Assembly (NCBI GenBank): GCA_045807945.1
Contig: JBJMGI010000078.1
Location: forward strand, 9,476 to 73,475
Length of the DNA stretch: 64,000 bases
Source of the DNA: CAVQGF01 sp045807945
GTDB taxonomy: Bacteria > Acidobacteriota > Terriglobia > Terriglobales > Acidobacteriaceae
Direction of reading: 5' to 3'
This document shows, piece after piece, positions 31,206 to 40,852 of this stretch (within the stretch, counting starts at the first letter, position 1; the number at the start of each line of letters is the position of its first letter). Under the pieces are notes generated by a model that was not told where the DNA came from, did not search any database, and saw nothing but the letters and a program-made list of their open reading frames with translations. A program made the translations under genes and the position numbers.

Positions 31206-31527
31206 AGCGGTTGAAATTGAATACGACGACGGTAGTGGTTTCGGAAGCAGCAGGCTCATACTTCCAGCTCTTCACCGCTTCCAGAGCCGAATCAGCCAGT
31301 AGCGGACTTCCGCCAACCAGCTTCGTGCTCTTCACCGATCCGTTAGGAGCGATGGTTACTTCCACCTTTACCGTGCCGGTAATATTGGCGCGGCGGGCGA
31401 TCTCGGAATAAACCGGCGTCACCTGCTTGATCACTTTGCGGTTGTCATCGGCCAGAAGCAGCGCCGATTGCAACAGCATAAGGCCGCCAACGAATATGAA
31501 TGCAAATCTACGTACAGAGGAGTTCAT
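31204..31527 (-). CDS. Secreted TonB C-terminal-domain protein
   Basis: 107 aa. Signal peptide about 8-26, then a compact TonB_C-like domain: VTPVYSEIARRANITGTVKVEVTI, GSVKSTKLVGGSPLLADSALEAVKSWKYEPA. No membrane anchor linking to an ExbBD complex, so not a classical TonB. Stand-alone forms are common in Acidobacteriota with unknown function. Confidence 0.8.
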   Translation of the reverse strand: MNSSVRRFAFIFVGGLMLLQSALLLADDNRKVIKQVTPVYSEIARRANITGTVKVEVTIAPNGSVKSTKLVGGSPLLADSALEAVKSWKYEPAASETTTVVVFNFNR

Positions 31528-31594
31528 GACCCGTCTATTCTCGGGTCTCTCCCTTATTCTGGGTAGATTACCGAAGTAACCTTCGCTCTGCAGC

Positions 31595-33247
31595 TCACAG
31601 ATCGCTCATCGAGAGCTTGGTATCTGCCTTCTTCCACGCCTCGTCGAACTGCTTTTGCACAAAGGCTGCGTCGTAATCCTTGTGTTGGGCCTTCAGCGCG
31701 GCAGCCAATCCGAATAAGGACCGTCCGTTGCGCTGATTATTCGCCAAGTCCTCGCGAAACACCTTCTCCGCGCCCGCGTAATCGCCAGAGTTGTAGAGCG
31801 CCGCCCCCAGCGACTCGCGAACCGGGATAAAGAAATCGCGCGGCTCAGCATACGAGAGCTTGTCCTCAGCCATCACGGCTTCTTTCCAATGCTGAACAGC
31901 AGCATTGTGATCGTCGGCGGCTTCAGCCAGACGCGCCTGCAGGAAGTGGTCGCTGACCTCCATCACCTGACCGGAAAGATTTCCGACGGGCGAGACAGGG
32001 ATATCGGCCGGCATCTTCTCGCGGGCGGCCTCGAACGCTTCCTTTTCTTTATCCGCATTCGCCATATCTTTCTTCGCGGCGTAGGCAATAGCGCGGGCAA
32101 AATGCATATTGATGGAGCGGATGTCATTTCCCGTGGGTGCGGGCTGTTTCAGGATCTCGTCCCACTTATGGAAGCGCACCAGCACCATCGGCTCGATGCT
32201 CATGAAGCCCTGCATCATCGGCATATCTTTCACGTACTTTTCAGAATGCGCGTTGAGGTCGCGGGCGCGCTGGATAGCGAGCGCGTATTGACCGCTCATG
32301 CTGTAAGCCATGGCCATGAAATGGACGTTATGGGCGTAGTACATGGAGGGATAGATTCCTTTATAGGTCGCGGTCTCCTTCATGTAGGTGTTGTCAGCAG
32401 CGACGGCCTTCTCATTCGTCAGCGCCGCGTTTTGGAAATCGCCGGTGCGGATGTAAATGTGCGCGGGCATGTGGACGAGGTGTCCGGCGCCGGGAGCAAG
32501 CGCCGCCAGGCGGCCGGCAGGCTCAAGCGCGCGCTCGGGATGGTTCGAAGCCTCGACCGCATGGATGTAGTAGTGGATGGCCCCCATGTGGTTCGGATCG
32601 CGACGCATTACTGACTCAAGCGTGGAGATGATTTCCTCCGTCCCTTCCGCAGGCGTTCCGTCGGCGTGATGCAGCTTCCAGGGATTGATGTTCATGCCCG
32701 ACTCCGCGAATAGCGTCGCCGCGTCGAGATCGTCGGGATATTGCTCGCTCACTTTGCGCATCGAGTCGCGGTAGGCAAGATCGAGTGGCTTCAAATCCTT
32801 TCCGTGAGGCTCTGCGATGTATCGCGTCGCGAGCGCCTCGATGTAGGCGCGCTCGTTGGGCGAAGCTTTCATCTTCAACGCCTTCTGCGTCTCGTTGTAG
32901 GCCTGCACCTCGCGGGCCTCATCCACAGGCAGGTTGTAATTCGGCCCCACCGCGACCGCGATGCCCCAGTGGGCCATCGCCAGGTTCGGGTCGAGCTGGG
33001 CAGCGCGTTCAAAGGCTTTCTCCGCTTCCACGTGATTGAAGGCGTAGATCAGGCTCAGGCCTTCGTCGAAATATTTCTGCGCCATCGGGTTTGTGGTGCT
33101 GACGGGGTGGTGGGCATTTCCCATGCCGGTCAGTAGAGCTGCCTGGGCGGCGGGCTTGGCAGCAGTTGCCGCTGCTGCGTGATCGTGTTGGGCGAAAGCA
33201 ATGGAAGTGACGAGTAAACAAAACACTAGGAGCAGACTGCGGGCCAT
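31595..33247 (-). CDS. Secreted TPR-rich protein
   Basis: 550 aa with GGAGGA before ATG 33247. Signal peptide about 1-19, then His/Ala-rich linker, TPR units from about 55 (FNHVEAEKAFERAAQLDPNLAMAHWGIA) and at several points to the C terminus (YSAGAEKVFRED-like, then GRSLFGLAAALK). Function unknown; several HAHY/HMPAHIYIRTGDF-type His-rich segments in the middle could bind metal but this is speculative. Confidence 0.75.
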   Translation of the reverse strand: MARSLLLVFCLLVTSIAFAQHDHAAAATAAKPAAQAALLTGMGNAHHPVSTTNPMAQKYFDEGLSLIYAFNHVEAEKAFERAAQLDPNLAMAHWGIAVAVGPNYNLPVDEAREVQAYNETQKALKMKASPNERAYIEALATRYIAEPHGKDLKPLDLAYRDSMRKVSEQYPDDLDAATLFAESGMNINPWKLHHADGTPAEGTEEIISTLESVMRRDPNHMGAIHYYIHAVEASNHPERALEPAGRLAALAPGAGHLVHMPAHIYIRTGDFQNAALTNEKAVAADNTYMKETATYKGIYPSMYYAHNVHFMAMAYSMSGQYALAIQRARDLNAHSEKYVKDMPMMQGFMSIEPMVLVRFHKWDEILKQPAPTGNDIRSINMHFARAIAYAAKKDMANADKEKEAFEAAREKMPADIPVSPVGNLSGQVMEVSDHFLQARLAEAADDHNAAVQHWKEAVMAEDKLSYAEPRDFFIPVRESLGAALYNSGDYAGAEKVFREDLANNQRNGRSLFGLAAALKAQHKDYDAAFVQKQFDEAWKKADTKLSMSDL

Positions 33248-33379
33248 GGGGGAATCCTCCGGAGCGCACCAGTTTAGGCAAGCGGCGGGCAGACTTCAAG
33301 GCTCTTACCCGCTTCGTCCTCACTTTTCAGTTACAAGCGGTAGGTTTACTATTGCCGGTTCCCTTCGGAGGCATTCTCA

Positions 33380-36300
33380 GTGAAACGTGCTCTTCTTCCC
33401 TTGCTCGCATCCTTGCTCTTTTTCTCTTTCCAATCGTCAGCGCAAGAACAGACCGGAAAGCCAGAAAAAGAAGGTCAACCCAAACAGCAGTTGCCCGCAA
33501 AAAAAGCGAAGAAGAAGGCGGAGGAAGTGAAAGTCACGCCGACGCCGCAGGTCGGCCAGCCGCAATACGACCAGAAACTCTTCGGCGCGATGAAGTGGCG
33601 CAACGTGGGGCCGTTCCGTGGCGGCCGCGTTCTCGCTGTGACCGGCGTTCCCGGCGAGCCCAACAATTATTATTTCGGCGGCGTCGCCGGCGGAGTATGG
33701 AAGTCCACCAATGGTGGCCGTATGTGGACTCCGGTCTTCGACCAGCAAGGCACCTCTTCGATCGGCGCCATCGCAGTCTCAGAATCTGACCACAACGTTA
33801 TCTACGTCGGGACGGGTGAAGCCTGTATCCGCGGCAACATCTCCTACGGCGACGGCGTTTACAAGAGTCTCGATAGTGGGCAGCACTGGCAGCACATCGG
33901 GCTGAACGATTCCCGCCATATCGGCGCGCTGATCATCGATCCCAGGAATCCGGACATCGCTTTTGTCGCCGCGCTTGGCCATGCCTATGCTCCCAATGCG
34001 GAACGCGGCATCTTCCGCACCCGCGATGGCGGCAAGACTTGGGAAAAAGTTTTGTACGTTGACGATAAGAGCGGGGGTATCGACGTCGTATTCGATCCCA
34101 AGAACCCGAACACGCTATTCGCGTCTACCTGGCAGGTGGTGCGTACACCGTACTCGCTCGATAGCGGCGGCCCGGGCAGCGGGATCTACAAATCCATTGA
34201 CGGCGGCTCGACTTGGAAGCGCCTGGAAGGTCACGGGCTTCCCAGTGGCATCTGGGGGCGCAGCGGCGTTACAGTTTCGGGCGGCGACTCCAATCGTGTC
34301 TACGCGCTGATCGAAGCGAAAGAGGGCGGGATCTTCCGCTCAGAAGACGGCGGCGACACATGGAGCCGCATCAACGACGACGAGCGTTATCGCCAGCGTG
34401 CCTGGTACTTCACTCACATCTTTGCTGATCCTAAATCCACCGATACGGTCTACGTTCTCAACACTGGATTGTTCCGCTCGCGCGATGGTGGCAAGACGTT
34501 CGATCTGCTTCCGGCGCCGCATGGAGATCATCACGGATTCTGGATCGATCCCAAGGACACAGACCGGCTGATCAACGGCAACGACGGCGGAACCACCATC
34601 AGCGTAGACGGTGGCAAGACGTGGACGCAGCAGGACAATCAGCCGACCGCGCAGTTCTATCACGTCGCCGCTGACAATCATTTTCCCTACCGGCTCTATG
34701 GCGCGCAGCAAGACAATAGTACGGTCGCCATCCTGAACCGCACCGATGAGGGATACATCGGCCGCGAACACTGGTACCCCATCGGCGGTGGCGAGAGCGC
34801 GTACATCGCGCCCGACCCGCGTGATTCGAACATTGTGTATGCCGGCGCGGAAGACGGCAGCGTCTCGCGCTTCGATAAGCGAACGGAAGAATCGCAGGAC
34901 GTGGCCGTCTGGCCCGTGGACGTCTCAGGGCACGGCGCGGTGGATTTGAAATACCGCTTCCAGTGGACGTTCCCGCTGCTGCTCTCGCCACATGATCCGA
35001 ACACCATCTACGCCGGCGCGCAGATGATCTTCAAGAGCACCGACGAGGGGAAGAACTGGGCGCCGATCAGCCCTGACCTCACTCGGAACGATAAATCTAA
35101 GCAGCAGCCTTCGGGCGGGCCGATCACCCTCGATATCACCAGCGTGGAGTATTACGACACGGTCTTTACCATCGCCGAATCGCCTGTGCAAAAGGACCTG
35201 CTCTGGGCGGGTAGTGATGACGGACTCATCCACGTCACCAACGATGGCGGCAAAAACTGGAACAACGTGACTTCAAAGGCGTGGCCGGAGTGGAGCCTCA
35301 TCAGCCTGATCGAGGCTTCGCCGTACGACGCGAACACAGCCTACGTTGCCATTGACGATCATCGCCTCGATGATTTCCGCCCCTACATCTACAAGACCAC
35401 CGACCTGGGCAAATCGTGGACACGCATCAGCGACGGTATTCCGGAGGGCGCATTCGTCCATGCCGTGCGGCAGGATCCGGTCGCGAAAAATGTTCTCTAT
35501 GCCGGCACCGAACTCGGGGTTTACGTTTCCTTCAATGACGGCGGTCACTGGCAGCCGCTGCAGCTGAATCTGCCGCGCACACCGGTCACCGACCTGGTCG
35601 TCAAAGAGAATGACCTTGCCGTGTCCACCAACGGTCGCGCGTTCTGGGTCCTGGACGATCTGGCGCCGCTGCGCGAGCTGAAGCCGGAGCTCGCCAATGC
35701 GGACTTCATCCTGTATCAGCCTTCACCCATCCACCGGCTGAACTTCTCCGAAGATGTGGACAAGCGTCGACCGGTCGGTGAGAACCCGCCGAACGGCGCG
35801 ATCATCAGCTATTACTTGAGGTCAGAACCGAAAGACGAGATCACGCTCGAGATCACCGACAGCGAGGGAAAACTTGTCCGCAAATACTCGAGCAAGGAAA
35901 AGGCGAACAAGAACGAGCAGCCGCCCGAGTGGCCGGACTTGGAGAAGCCACCCGAGCTGTTGCCGACGAGCGCGGGCATGAATCGCTTCCCCTGGAACCT
36001 GCGCTATGAGACTCCGCTCGAACTTCCAGGCGCGTTCTACGCCGGCAACGGACCGGAGGGCGCGATTGCGCTGCCCGGGGTCTACAACCTGAAGCTCACC
36101 GTTGGCGGGAAATCGGAGACCAGCAAGGTCGAGGTCAAGCCTGATCCCCGCGTGAAAGCTTCGCTGGAAGACCTGCGCAAGCAGTTCGACCTCTCAACCA
36201 AGGTCAGCCAACGTGTGGCCGAGCTACATGCGGCGGTGATGCAGATCCGCGACGCGCGCCTGCAGATGGACCGCATTGCCAAGCGGTTACAGGAAAACAC

Positions 36301-36634
36301 GAAGAACCAGCCCGTCGTCGCATCCATACAGGACACAGAAAAGAAAATGGGTGCGGTCGAGCAGCAACTGGTGCAAGTGCAGATGAAGAGCTCGGAAGGC
36401 AATCTGCGTTATCCGAACATGCTGAATGAGGCGTTCGATACGTTCAGCCATGTGATTGAGAACGATGCCGCGCCAACCCCATCAATGTTGGCGGTCTTCG
36501 AAGACCTGAACGCTCAACTCGATAAACAGCTCACCGCGTGGAAGCAGATCGTCAGCACAGATCTTCCGGCGCTGAACGCGAAGATACAAGGAACCGACGT
36601 ATCTTCGATCCAGGTGATCAACCCCGCAGATTAA
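33380..36634 (+). CDS. Large secreted BNR/VPS10-type beta-propeller protein
   Basis: 1084 aa; GTG 33380 behind GGAG. Signal peptide about 3-21, Lys-rich linker (24-50), then two blocks of BNR/sortilin-type repeats with the repeated turn S/T-x-D-G-G-x-T/S-W (for example SIDGGSTWKR, SRDGGKTFD, TNDGGKNWN), from about 70 to 760. The C-terminal part has a beta region and a coiled-coil-like helix at about 925-1010. Often mislabelled glycosyl hydrolase; no catalytic residues are evident. Location is probably outside the membrane; ligand unknown. Confidence 0.85.
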   Translation: MKRALLPLLASLLFFSFQSSAQEQTGKPEKEGQPKQQLPAKKAKKKAEEVKVTPTPQVGQPQYDQKLFGAMKWRNVGPFRGGRVLAVTGVPGEPNNYYFGGVAGGVWKSTNGGRMWTPVFDQQGTSSIGAIAVSESDHNVIYVGTGEACIRGNISYGDGVYKSLDSGQHWQHIGLNDSRHIGALIIDPRNPDIAFVAALGHAYAPNAERGIFRTRDGGKTWEKVLYVDDKSGGIDVVFDPKNPNTLFASTWQVVRTPYSLDSGGPGSGIYKSIDGGSTWKRLEGHGLPSGIWGRSGVTVSGGDSNRVYALIEAKEGGIFRSEDGGDTWSRINDDERYRQRAWYFTHIFADPKSTDTVYVLNTGLFRSRDGGKTFDLLPAPHGDHHGFWIDPKDTDRLINGNDGGTTISVDGGKTWTQQDNQPTAQFYHVAADNHFPYRLYGAQQDNSTVAILNRTDEGYIGREHWYPIGGGESAYIAPDPRDSNIVYAGAEDGSVSRFDKRTEESQDVAVWPVDVSGHGAVDLKYRFQWTFPLLLSPHDPNTIYAGAQMIFKSTDEGKNWAPISPDLTRNDKSKQQPSGGPITLDITSVEYYDTVFTIAESPVQKDLLWAGSDDGLIHVTNDGGKNWNNVTSKAWPEWSLISLIEASPYDANTAYVAIDDHRLDDFRPYIYKTTDLGKSWTRISDGIPEGAFVHAVRQDPVAKNVLYAGTELGVYVSFNDGGHWQPLQLNLPRTPVTDLVVKENDLAVSTNGRAFWVLDDLAPLRELKPELANADFILYQPSPIHRLNFSEDVDKRRPVGENPPNGAIISYYLRSEPKDEITLEITDSEGKLVRKYSSKEKANKNEQPPEWPDLEKPPELLPTSAGMNRFPWNLRYETPLELPGAFYAGNGPEGAIALPGVYNLKLTVGGKSETSKVEVKPDPRVKASLEDLRKQFDLSTKVSQRVAELHAAVMQIRDARLQMDRIAKRLQENTKNQPVVASIQDTEKKMGAVEQQLVQVQMKSSEGNLRYPNMLNEAFDTFSHVIENDAAPTPSMLAVFEDLNAQLDKQLTAWKQIVSTDLPALNAKIQGTDVSSIQVINPAD

Positions 36635-36693
36635 AACCCGGAGAAGGACTGGCCCATCCCGCGGTCAGGGATTTGCTTTTTTATTGGGTCCTT

Positions 36694-37611
36694 TTATTGA
36701 AAGAGGAGTTCAGTGAAGCGGTGCATCTGCGGAACAAGCCAGCTGAGGTTCGCCGCGACGACTCCGGCTTGCAGGAGAAGCAGGCCTAGCGCGAATCGTC
36801 CAGCGTGGCTGCGCTTACCCGATTTCCATGCGAGCAATCGCCGCACCCGTTCGCTGACCGGCGCATCCCCCTCCGGAACCAGGCTCATGCCCAGCGCGGG
36901 AGTCAGCGCGGCTGATTCACTCCCAACCTTGATGAGCGCGGAGGCGAGGTCCGCAGCCGTGAGGGCGTCGGTAACCGAATGATCATCGGCAGCGATCTCC
37001 ACCGCACGATGCCAGGAGCGATCGAGCGATGAGAGAAACGGAAAGCTGCAGAAGCGGACAAGCATTTGCTTCAGATTGTCTGCAGAGTTCGCGTGGGCCA
37101 ACTCGTGACGAATGGCTGCCTGCAACTCGTCGCCGTCGAGAAGCTCTATGGCACGGCGAGAGATCAGCAACCTCGGTTTCAGCACGCCGGCTACAAAGAT
37201 GTTTGCGCCGGAATCCTGAAGCTCAAAGATGGGCACTGCTGAGCCCGCGATTTTCGTTGGCACGGCGCGATCAAAAATCTCTGCCGTGCTGCGCCAAGCC
37301 GAATACAGCTTCGCCGCGCGGACTGCAAGCCAGGCAAGGCAGGCAAAGCTGAGGATGGCAGCCCAGAGCCCGATCCACTCGTCCGCCGCGGGCGGCTCCA
37401 GCACCCAAAAGGATGGAACCACAACGAATGCGAGCACGATGAAAGCGGTGATCGCAGGAAGCATTCGAAGGGTGAACAGGGCTTCCGCGCTTTTGATTAG
37501 ACCAGTCTGTTGCAGACGCGCCCACACGAGCGCAAGCATCGCAGATATCGCCGTGTAGAGCAGAATGAAGACGCTAGCGCAAACGATGGCGAAGCGGAGC
37601 CAGTACATCAT
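36694..37611 (-). CDS. M56-family (BlaR1/MecR1-like) membrane protease
   Basis: 305 aa, starting with ATG ATG in the 4-bp overlap with the blaI stop. Membrane segments at about 4-30, 47-70, 80-100 and 270-292. Zinc site HELAH at 169-173 with third ligand E205 (EIAADD). It lacks the C-terminal penicillin-binding sensor domain of BlaR1, so the inducing signal differs. It is translationally coupled to blaI, as expected of a protease that removes the repressor. Confidence 0.88.
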   Translation of the reverse strand: MMYWLRFAIVCASVFILLYTAISAMLALVWARLQQTGLIKSAEALFTLRMLPAITAFIVLAFVVVPSFWVLEPPAADEWIGLWAAILSFACLAWLAVRAAKLYSAWRSTAEIFDRAVPTKIAGSAVPIFELQDSGANIFVAGVLKPRLLISRRAIELLDGDELQAAIRHELAHANSADNLKQMLVRFCSFPFLSSLDRSWHRAVEIAADDHSVTDALTAADLASALIKVGSESAALTPALGMSLVPEGDAPVSERVRRLLAWKSGKRSHAGRFALGLLLLQAGVVAANLSWLVPQMHRFTELLFQ

Positions 37612-38033
37612 CGCGTTCCCAGCTTGCGAAGTTCGCGGCGCTTTTTATCCACGGCCTGCTGCAATTCATCGAGCAGAGCGGCGTCATGCTCGCTAATGGT
37701 CTCGACCAGGAAAGAGAGCGGGGCCTCTGTGGGATTCGACGCGCTGAGCAATTCACGGAGCCCCGCAGCGACAACTCCCCGGTGAAGTTCGGCCTCACTC
37801 TGTTTGGGGCGATAGCGGAATGCTCTTCCTTCGGATGAACGCCCAAGCAAACCTTTCTTGTAAAGCCGATCGAGCGTGGTCATGATGGTGGTGTACGCGC
37901 CGTCAACCGCGGAATCATCCACCAGCTCGCGGACAGTAGCATCACCGCGTGTCCACAAAACACGCAGCAATTCGTCTTCAAGCGGGCCCAGATGGCGAGC
38001 GCGAAGCAACGACGATTTAAGGCGCTGGAACAT
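37608..38033 (-). CDS. BlaI/MecI-family transcriptional repressor
   Basis: 141 aa. Winged-helix domain (about 15-75) with the recognition region AYTTIMTTLDRLYKKGLL and GRAFRYRP wing. The C-terminal part is a dimerisation helix region. It lies between the TonB receptor gene (52-bp gap upstream) and the M56 protease gene (4-bp overlap). Expected to repress its own operon until M56 cleaves it. Candidate operators are at 40254-40312. Confidence 0.9.
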   Translation of the reverse strand: MFQRLKSSLLRARHLGPLEDELLRVLWTRGDATVRELVDDSAVDGAYTTIMTTLDRLYKKGLLGRSSEGRAFRYRPKQSEAELHRGVVAAGLRELLSASNPTEAPLSFLVETISEHDAALLDELQQAVDKKRRELRKLGTR

Positions 38034-38085
38034 AAATTCCGATTTCGGGCTCTCAGATTACGCTTCTTGCGCTCCTACATCAACT

Positions 38086-40188
38086 CTAGAACCGGAAGCG
38101 CAGGCTGGCATCTACGCGGCGGCTAGGCATCAGATAGAGCTGGCCATCACCAAGTTCGCTGACCGAGACCGGATCGCGGCGATCGCCGAGATTGCGGCCA
38201 TCCACACGAAGCTCCCATGTTTGAGTTCGGTATCCTACGCCGGCGCCTACGGTCGCGAAGCCGCCAACCAGGGTCGTGTTCTCCCGGTCGGCGAAACGGC
38301 TGCCGGTGTAGTTCACCTCAGCGCCGCCGAAAAATCCCTTTGGCGGCTGGTAGTAGAGCGACACGGCAGAGAGATTATGGGCTGACATTTCCAGCCGGTT
38401 CCCCGCGAGTTGCAGCCCTTCGGCCTCAAAGTCAGTGAATCTCGCGTCGTGGTAGCTATAGTTCGCGCGGGCGATCACGTTCTGCGGCAGGAAGAGTTCC
38501 ACACCAGTCTCGAACCCCTTCATGCGTTGCGTTCCGCCATTGATCAATCCTGGAAGTCCACCTACATCCACTGGTAGCACCAGATTGGCGAAGTCCATCA
38601 GAAAGCCGGAGGCTTCTGCTTCAAGTCGGTGGTTAAAGAATCGGCCCTTCAACCCGCCCTCTACGCTGTGCGAAGTTTCCGGATCAAGAATCTGCTTGCC
38701 TTCGAAAAGCTCGCCTATCCCGAAGTCAATGGCAGCCGGCTTAAAGGTCTCCCGGAAGTTCACATACAAGCCGAGTGAATCTTGTTTTTTCTCCCACGCG
38801 GTGAAGATAGCCCCCACGTTCGCTCCGAGGTGGGCATCAGTGCGATCACTGCTGATGTCGTGCGGACCAGCGGGGTCTGGATCCGCATCGCGCCGTGATT
38901 CGTGGGTCACGTTCGCGCGCAGCCCTGCGTCAATGCGCAAGCGCTCCAGCGGCTTCCACTCCAGCATGGCGTACGGACCAAAGAAATTTCTGTTGTCTTC
39001 GATCACCACATCCAGAGCGTCTGGTTTGGGCACGTCTACTGCAAAGCTTCCATCCACCGGCACAAGGTAATCGAAATCCGCGCCCTTCGCCCTGGCGCGT
39101 CCGTGCAGGTAATCCGCTCCTGCTACGAACGTGACGGCGTGCTGCATCTTCCAGGTGAGATGACTATCGATGTAAATGTCGGACAAGTGGATCTTCTCGC
39201 GCACGCCATGCGCATTGTCCTCGCCTACGGGAGCCTCGGGATCTTCTAAGAATCCGCGGAAGATATCTTGATTGCTGTGAGAAACAGAAACGGTCGTCGT
39301 CCAAACCGCGCTGCCGACGGCACGATCGAACCCACCCATAAAGGTGGCGCGATGATCGTTGATGAATGACCCGCGCGGGTTGTCATTCGCATCCACCGGC
39401 AGGTCGAAAGAGAATTGCGGGCTGTTCGGGTCCTGGTCGAGCCAGTTCATGTCGACGTTGAACCAGACACGGCTCGACTCGGAAAATTTCCGCTCTACTC
39501 TCCAAAGCCCGTGTCCGCGACGATATGCCTCGCGCGGATCGCTGAAGCCCACGCGCTCAGCGTTCAAAGTGAGGCGCGATTTCCACTCACCACCGAGCGG
39601 CACCGGAGTCGAGAACGAACCCCCGCCGCTCTCAAAACTTCCGCCGTGCAGGTCGACGTAATGATCTTTGGAATCCACTCCGTGATGGATCACGTGAATG
39701 ACGCCCACGAATGATGTTGCGCCGTAAGTGATCGGAGCAGGGCCGCGCATCACTTCGATCCGCTCGACGTCGTTCAGATCCAGAGATGTGAGCGCCGGAT
39801 TGAAGGCGCCGCCCCACGGCACGCCATCAACTACTAACAGGAAAGCATCGAATTCTTTTACACCCCAAAAATCCGGCACATAACCCGCCGGACCGGCGTC
39901 CCCGCCCGGTGCGATCTCGACTCCAATCGCCGAGGTTAAGGCGCTTCGCAGATCACGGGCGCCACGCTGGCGAAGCTCTTCCCCGCTGAATACCTCGATT
40001 GCCGCTGGAACGTCCTGCGGATCCTCGGGAACGCGGGTCGCCGTGACCTCCACTTGTTCGTGGACGGTCGGGACATTTTGTGTAGTCGCGCCGGTCTGCG
40101 CACTGGCGTTTGAACTACTCTGCGGCCATGCCACAACGGAAAGGAAAACGCATATTCCCAGGCGCACGGCGGTTCGGTTCCATGACAT
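38086..40188 (-). CDS. TonB-dependent outer-membrane receptor
   Basis: 700 aa from ATG 40188 (GAGGA 7 nt upstream). Signal peptide about 5-30, a TonB-box-like EQVEVTATRV, plug domain about 50-165 (RERGARDLRSALTS, LVVDGVPWGGAFNP), and a beta-barrel ending in a terminal aromatic LRFRF. Imports an unknown ligand, perhaps a siderophore or cobalamin; no ligand-specific residues are known to me. First gene of a likely operon with blaI and the M56 protease. Confidence 0.9.
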   Translation of the reverse strand: MSWNRTAVRLGICVFLSVVAWPQSSSNASAQTGATTQNVPTVHEQVEVTATRVPEDPQDVPAAIEVFSGEELRQRGARDLRSALTSAIGVEIAPGGDAGPAGYVPDFWGVKEFDAFLLVVDGVPWGGAFNPALTSLDLNDVERIEVMRGPAPITYGATSFVGVIHVIHHGVDSKDHYVDLHGGSFESGGGSFSTPVPLGGEWKSRLTLNAERVGFSDPREAYRRGHGLWRVERKFSESSRVWFNVDMNWLDQDPNSPQFSFDLPVDANDNPRGSFINDHRATFMGGFDRAVGSAVWTTTVSVSHSNQDIFRGFLEDPEAPVGEDNAHGVREKIHLSDIYIDSHLTWKMQHAVTFVAGADYLHGRARAKGADFDYLVPVDGSFAVDVPKPDALDVVIEDNRNFFGPYAMLEWKPLERLRIDAGLRANVTHESRRDADPDPAGPHDISSDRTDAHLGANVGAIFTAWEKKQDSLGLYVNFRETFKPAAIDFGIGELFEGKQILDPETSHSVEGGLKGRFFNHRLEAEASGFLMDFANLVLPVDVGGLPGLINGGTQRMKGFETGVELFLPQNVIARANYSYHDARFTDFEAEGLQLAGNRLEMSAHNLSAVSLYYQPPKGFFGGAEVNYTGSRFADRENTTLVGGFATVGAGVGYRTQTWELRVDGRNLGDRRDPVSVSELGDGQLYLMPSRRVDASLRFRF

Positions 40189-40253
40189 CGATCGGTCCTC
40201 GGTGCCATCAACTGACTCGCGGCACAGCCGCTTACGTTACGCAAGAACCTCAC

Positions 40254-40312
40254 CTACTACCATCACTAGTAAGAAGGGCTTCTCGAGCTTGCGCTACTGG
40301 CTATGGTAGTAG
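40254..40312. promoter_or_regulatory. Paired dyads, candidate BlaI operators upstream of the TonB receptor operon
   Basis: A 10-bp inverted repeat CTACTACCAT (40254-40263) and ATGGTAGTAG (40303-40312). Each half also sits in a local dyad: TACTA-N7-TAGTA at 40255-40271, and CTACT-N9-AGTAG at 40294-40312. Centres are about 40 bp apart, near four helical turns. BlaI/MecI operators contain TACTA/TAGTA-type half-sites, so a repressor site is plausible. Confidence 0.55.
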
Positions 40313-40390
40313 AAAGGCTATGCAGCTACATTCTCCTCAGGATTAGAAACCGCCACTCAGGCTCGGCGTTTTCAACTCCTCCGTTTAAGA

Positions 40391-40415
40391 GGCCGCTTGA
40401 CCAGCGGCCCTTTTT
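40391..40415 (+). terminator. Terminator-like hairpin oriented plus, overlapping response-regulator stop
   Basis: Stem GGCCGCT-TGACC-AGCGGCC with CTTTTT at its plus-strand end. No plus-strand gene ends here; on the minus strand the T run is weak. It could serve a small plus-strand transcript from the 40254-40312 region. Confidence 0.45.
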
Positions 40416-40827
40416 ATTTCCGCATCATGTCGAAGTCTCGTTCTCGCCCGAGATGCGCTTCCACCACTGCAGTCAGCTCCGCAGGATTTATCGGCTTAGT
40501 GATGTAGCCGGTACAGCCGCTTGCATATCCGCCGAGGGCGTCATCTTGTTCGCCAGGAGTGGTCACCAAGATGATCGGCACCGTTGCGAACCCGTCCAAA
40601 GCGCGGATGGCACGGTAGGCCTGGATTCCGTTCATGTGAGGCATCACCGTATCCATCAGGATCAGGTCGGGCCTTTGCTCCCGAGCCAGTTGGAGTGCTT
40701 CCGCGCCGTTCGCCGCCGTGATGAGGTTTAGCTTCGGCGACTCTGCCAGGATCACCCTTTCCATAAGCAGAGTCGTCACCGAATCATCGACGAGAAGGAC
40801 TTTCTTCGTCTCTACATTTTGTGTCAT
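40414..40827 (-). CDS. Single-domain (CheY-like) response regulator
   Basis: 137 aa from ATG 40827 with GAGGTG upstream; earlier in-frame starts are unsupported. Receiver domain: acidic pair D14-D15, phospho-acceptor D59, T89 and K111. No output domain. It starts 25 bp after the stop of the methyltransferase gene and is likely cotranscribed. The partner kinase is not adjacent. Confidence 0.9.
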   Translation of the reverse strand: MTQNVETKKVLLVDDSVTTLLMERVILAESPKLNLITAANGAEALQLAREQRPDLILMDTVMPHMNGIQAYRAIRALDGFATVPIILVTTPGEQDDALGGYASGCTGYITKPINPAELTAVVEAHLGRERDFDMMRK

Positions 40828-40852
40828 GACTACACCTCTCAGCCGCGACGAT

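Noticed and set aside
40189..40413. Riboswitch (cobalamin type) upstream of the TonB receptor
   Set aside because: I looked for a B12-box-like sequence and conserved stems and found none; only the dyads stand out.
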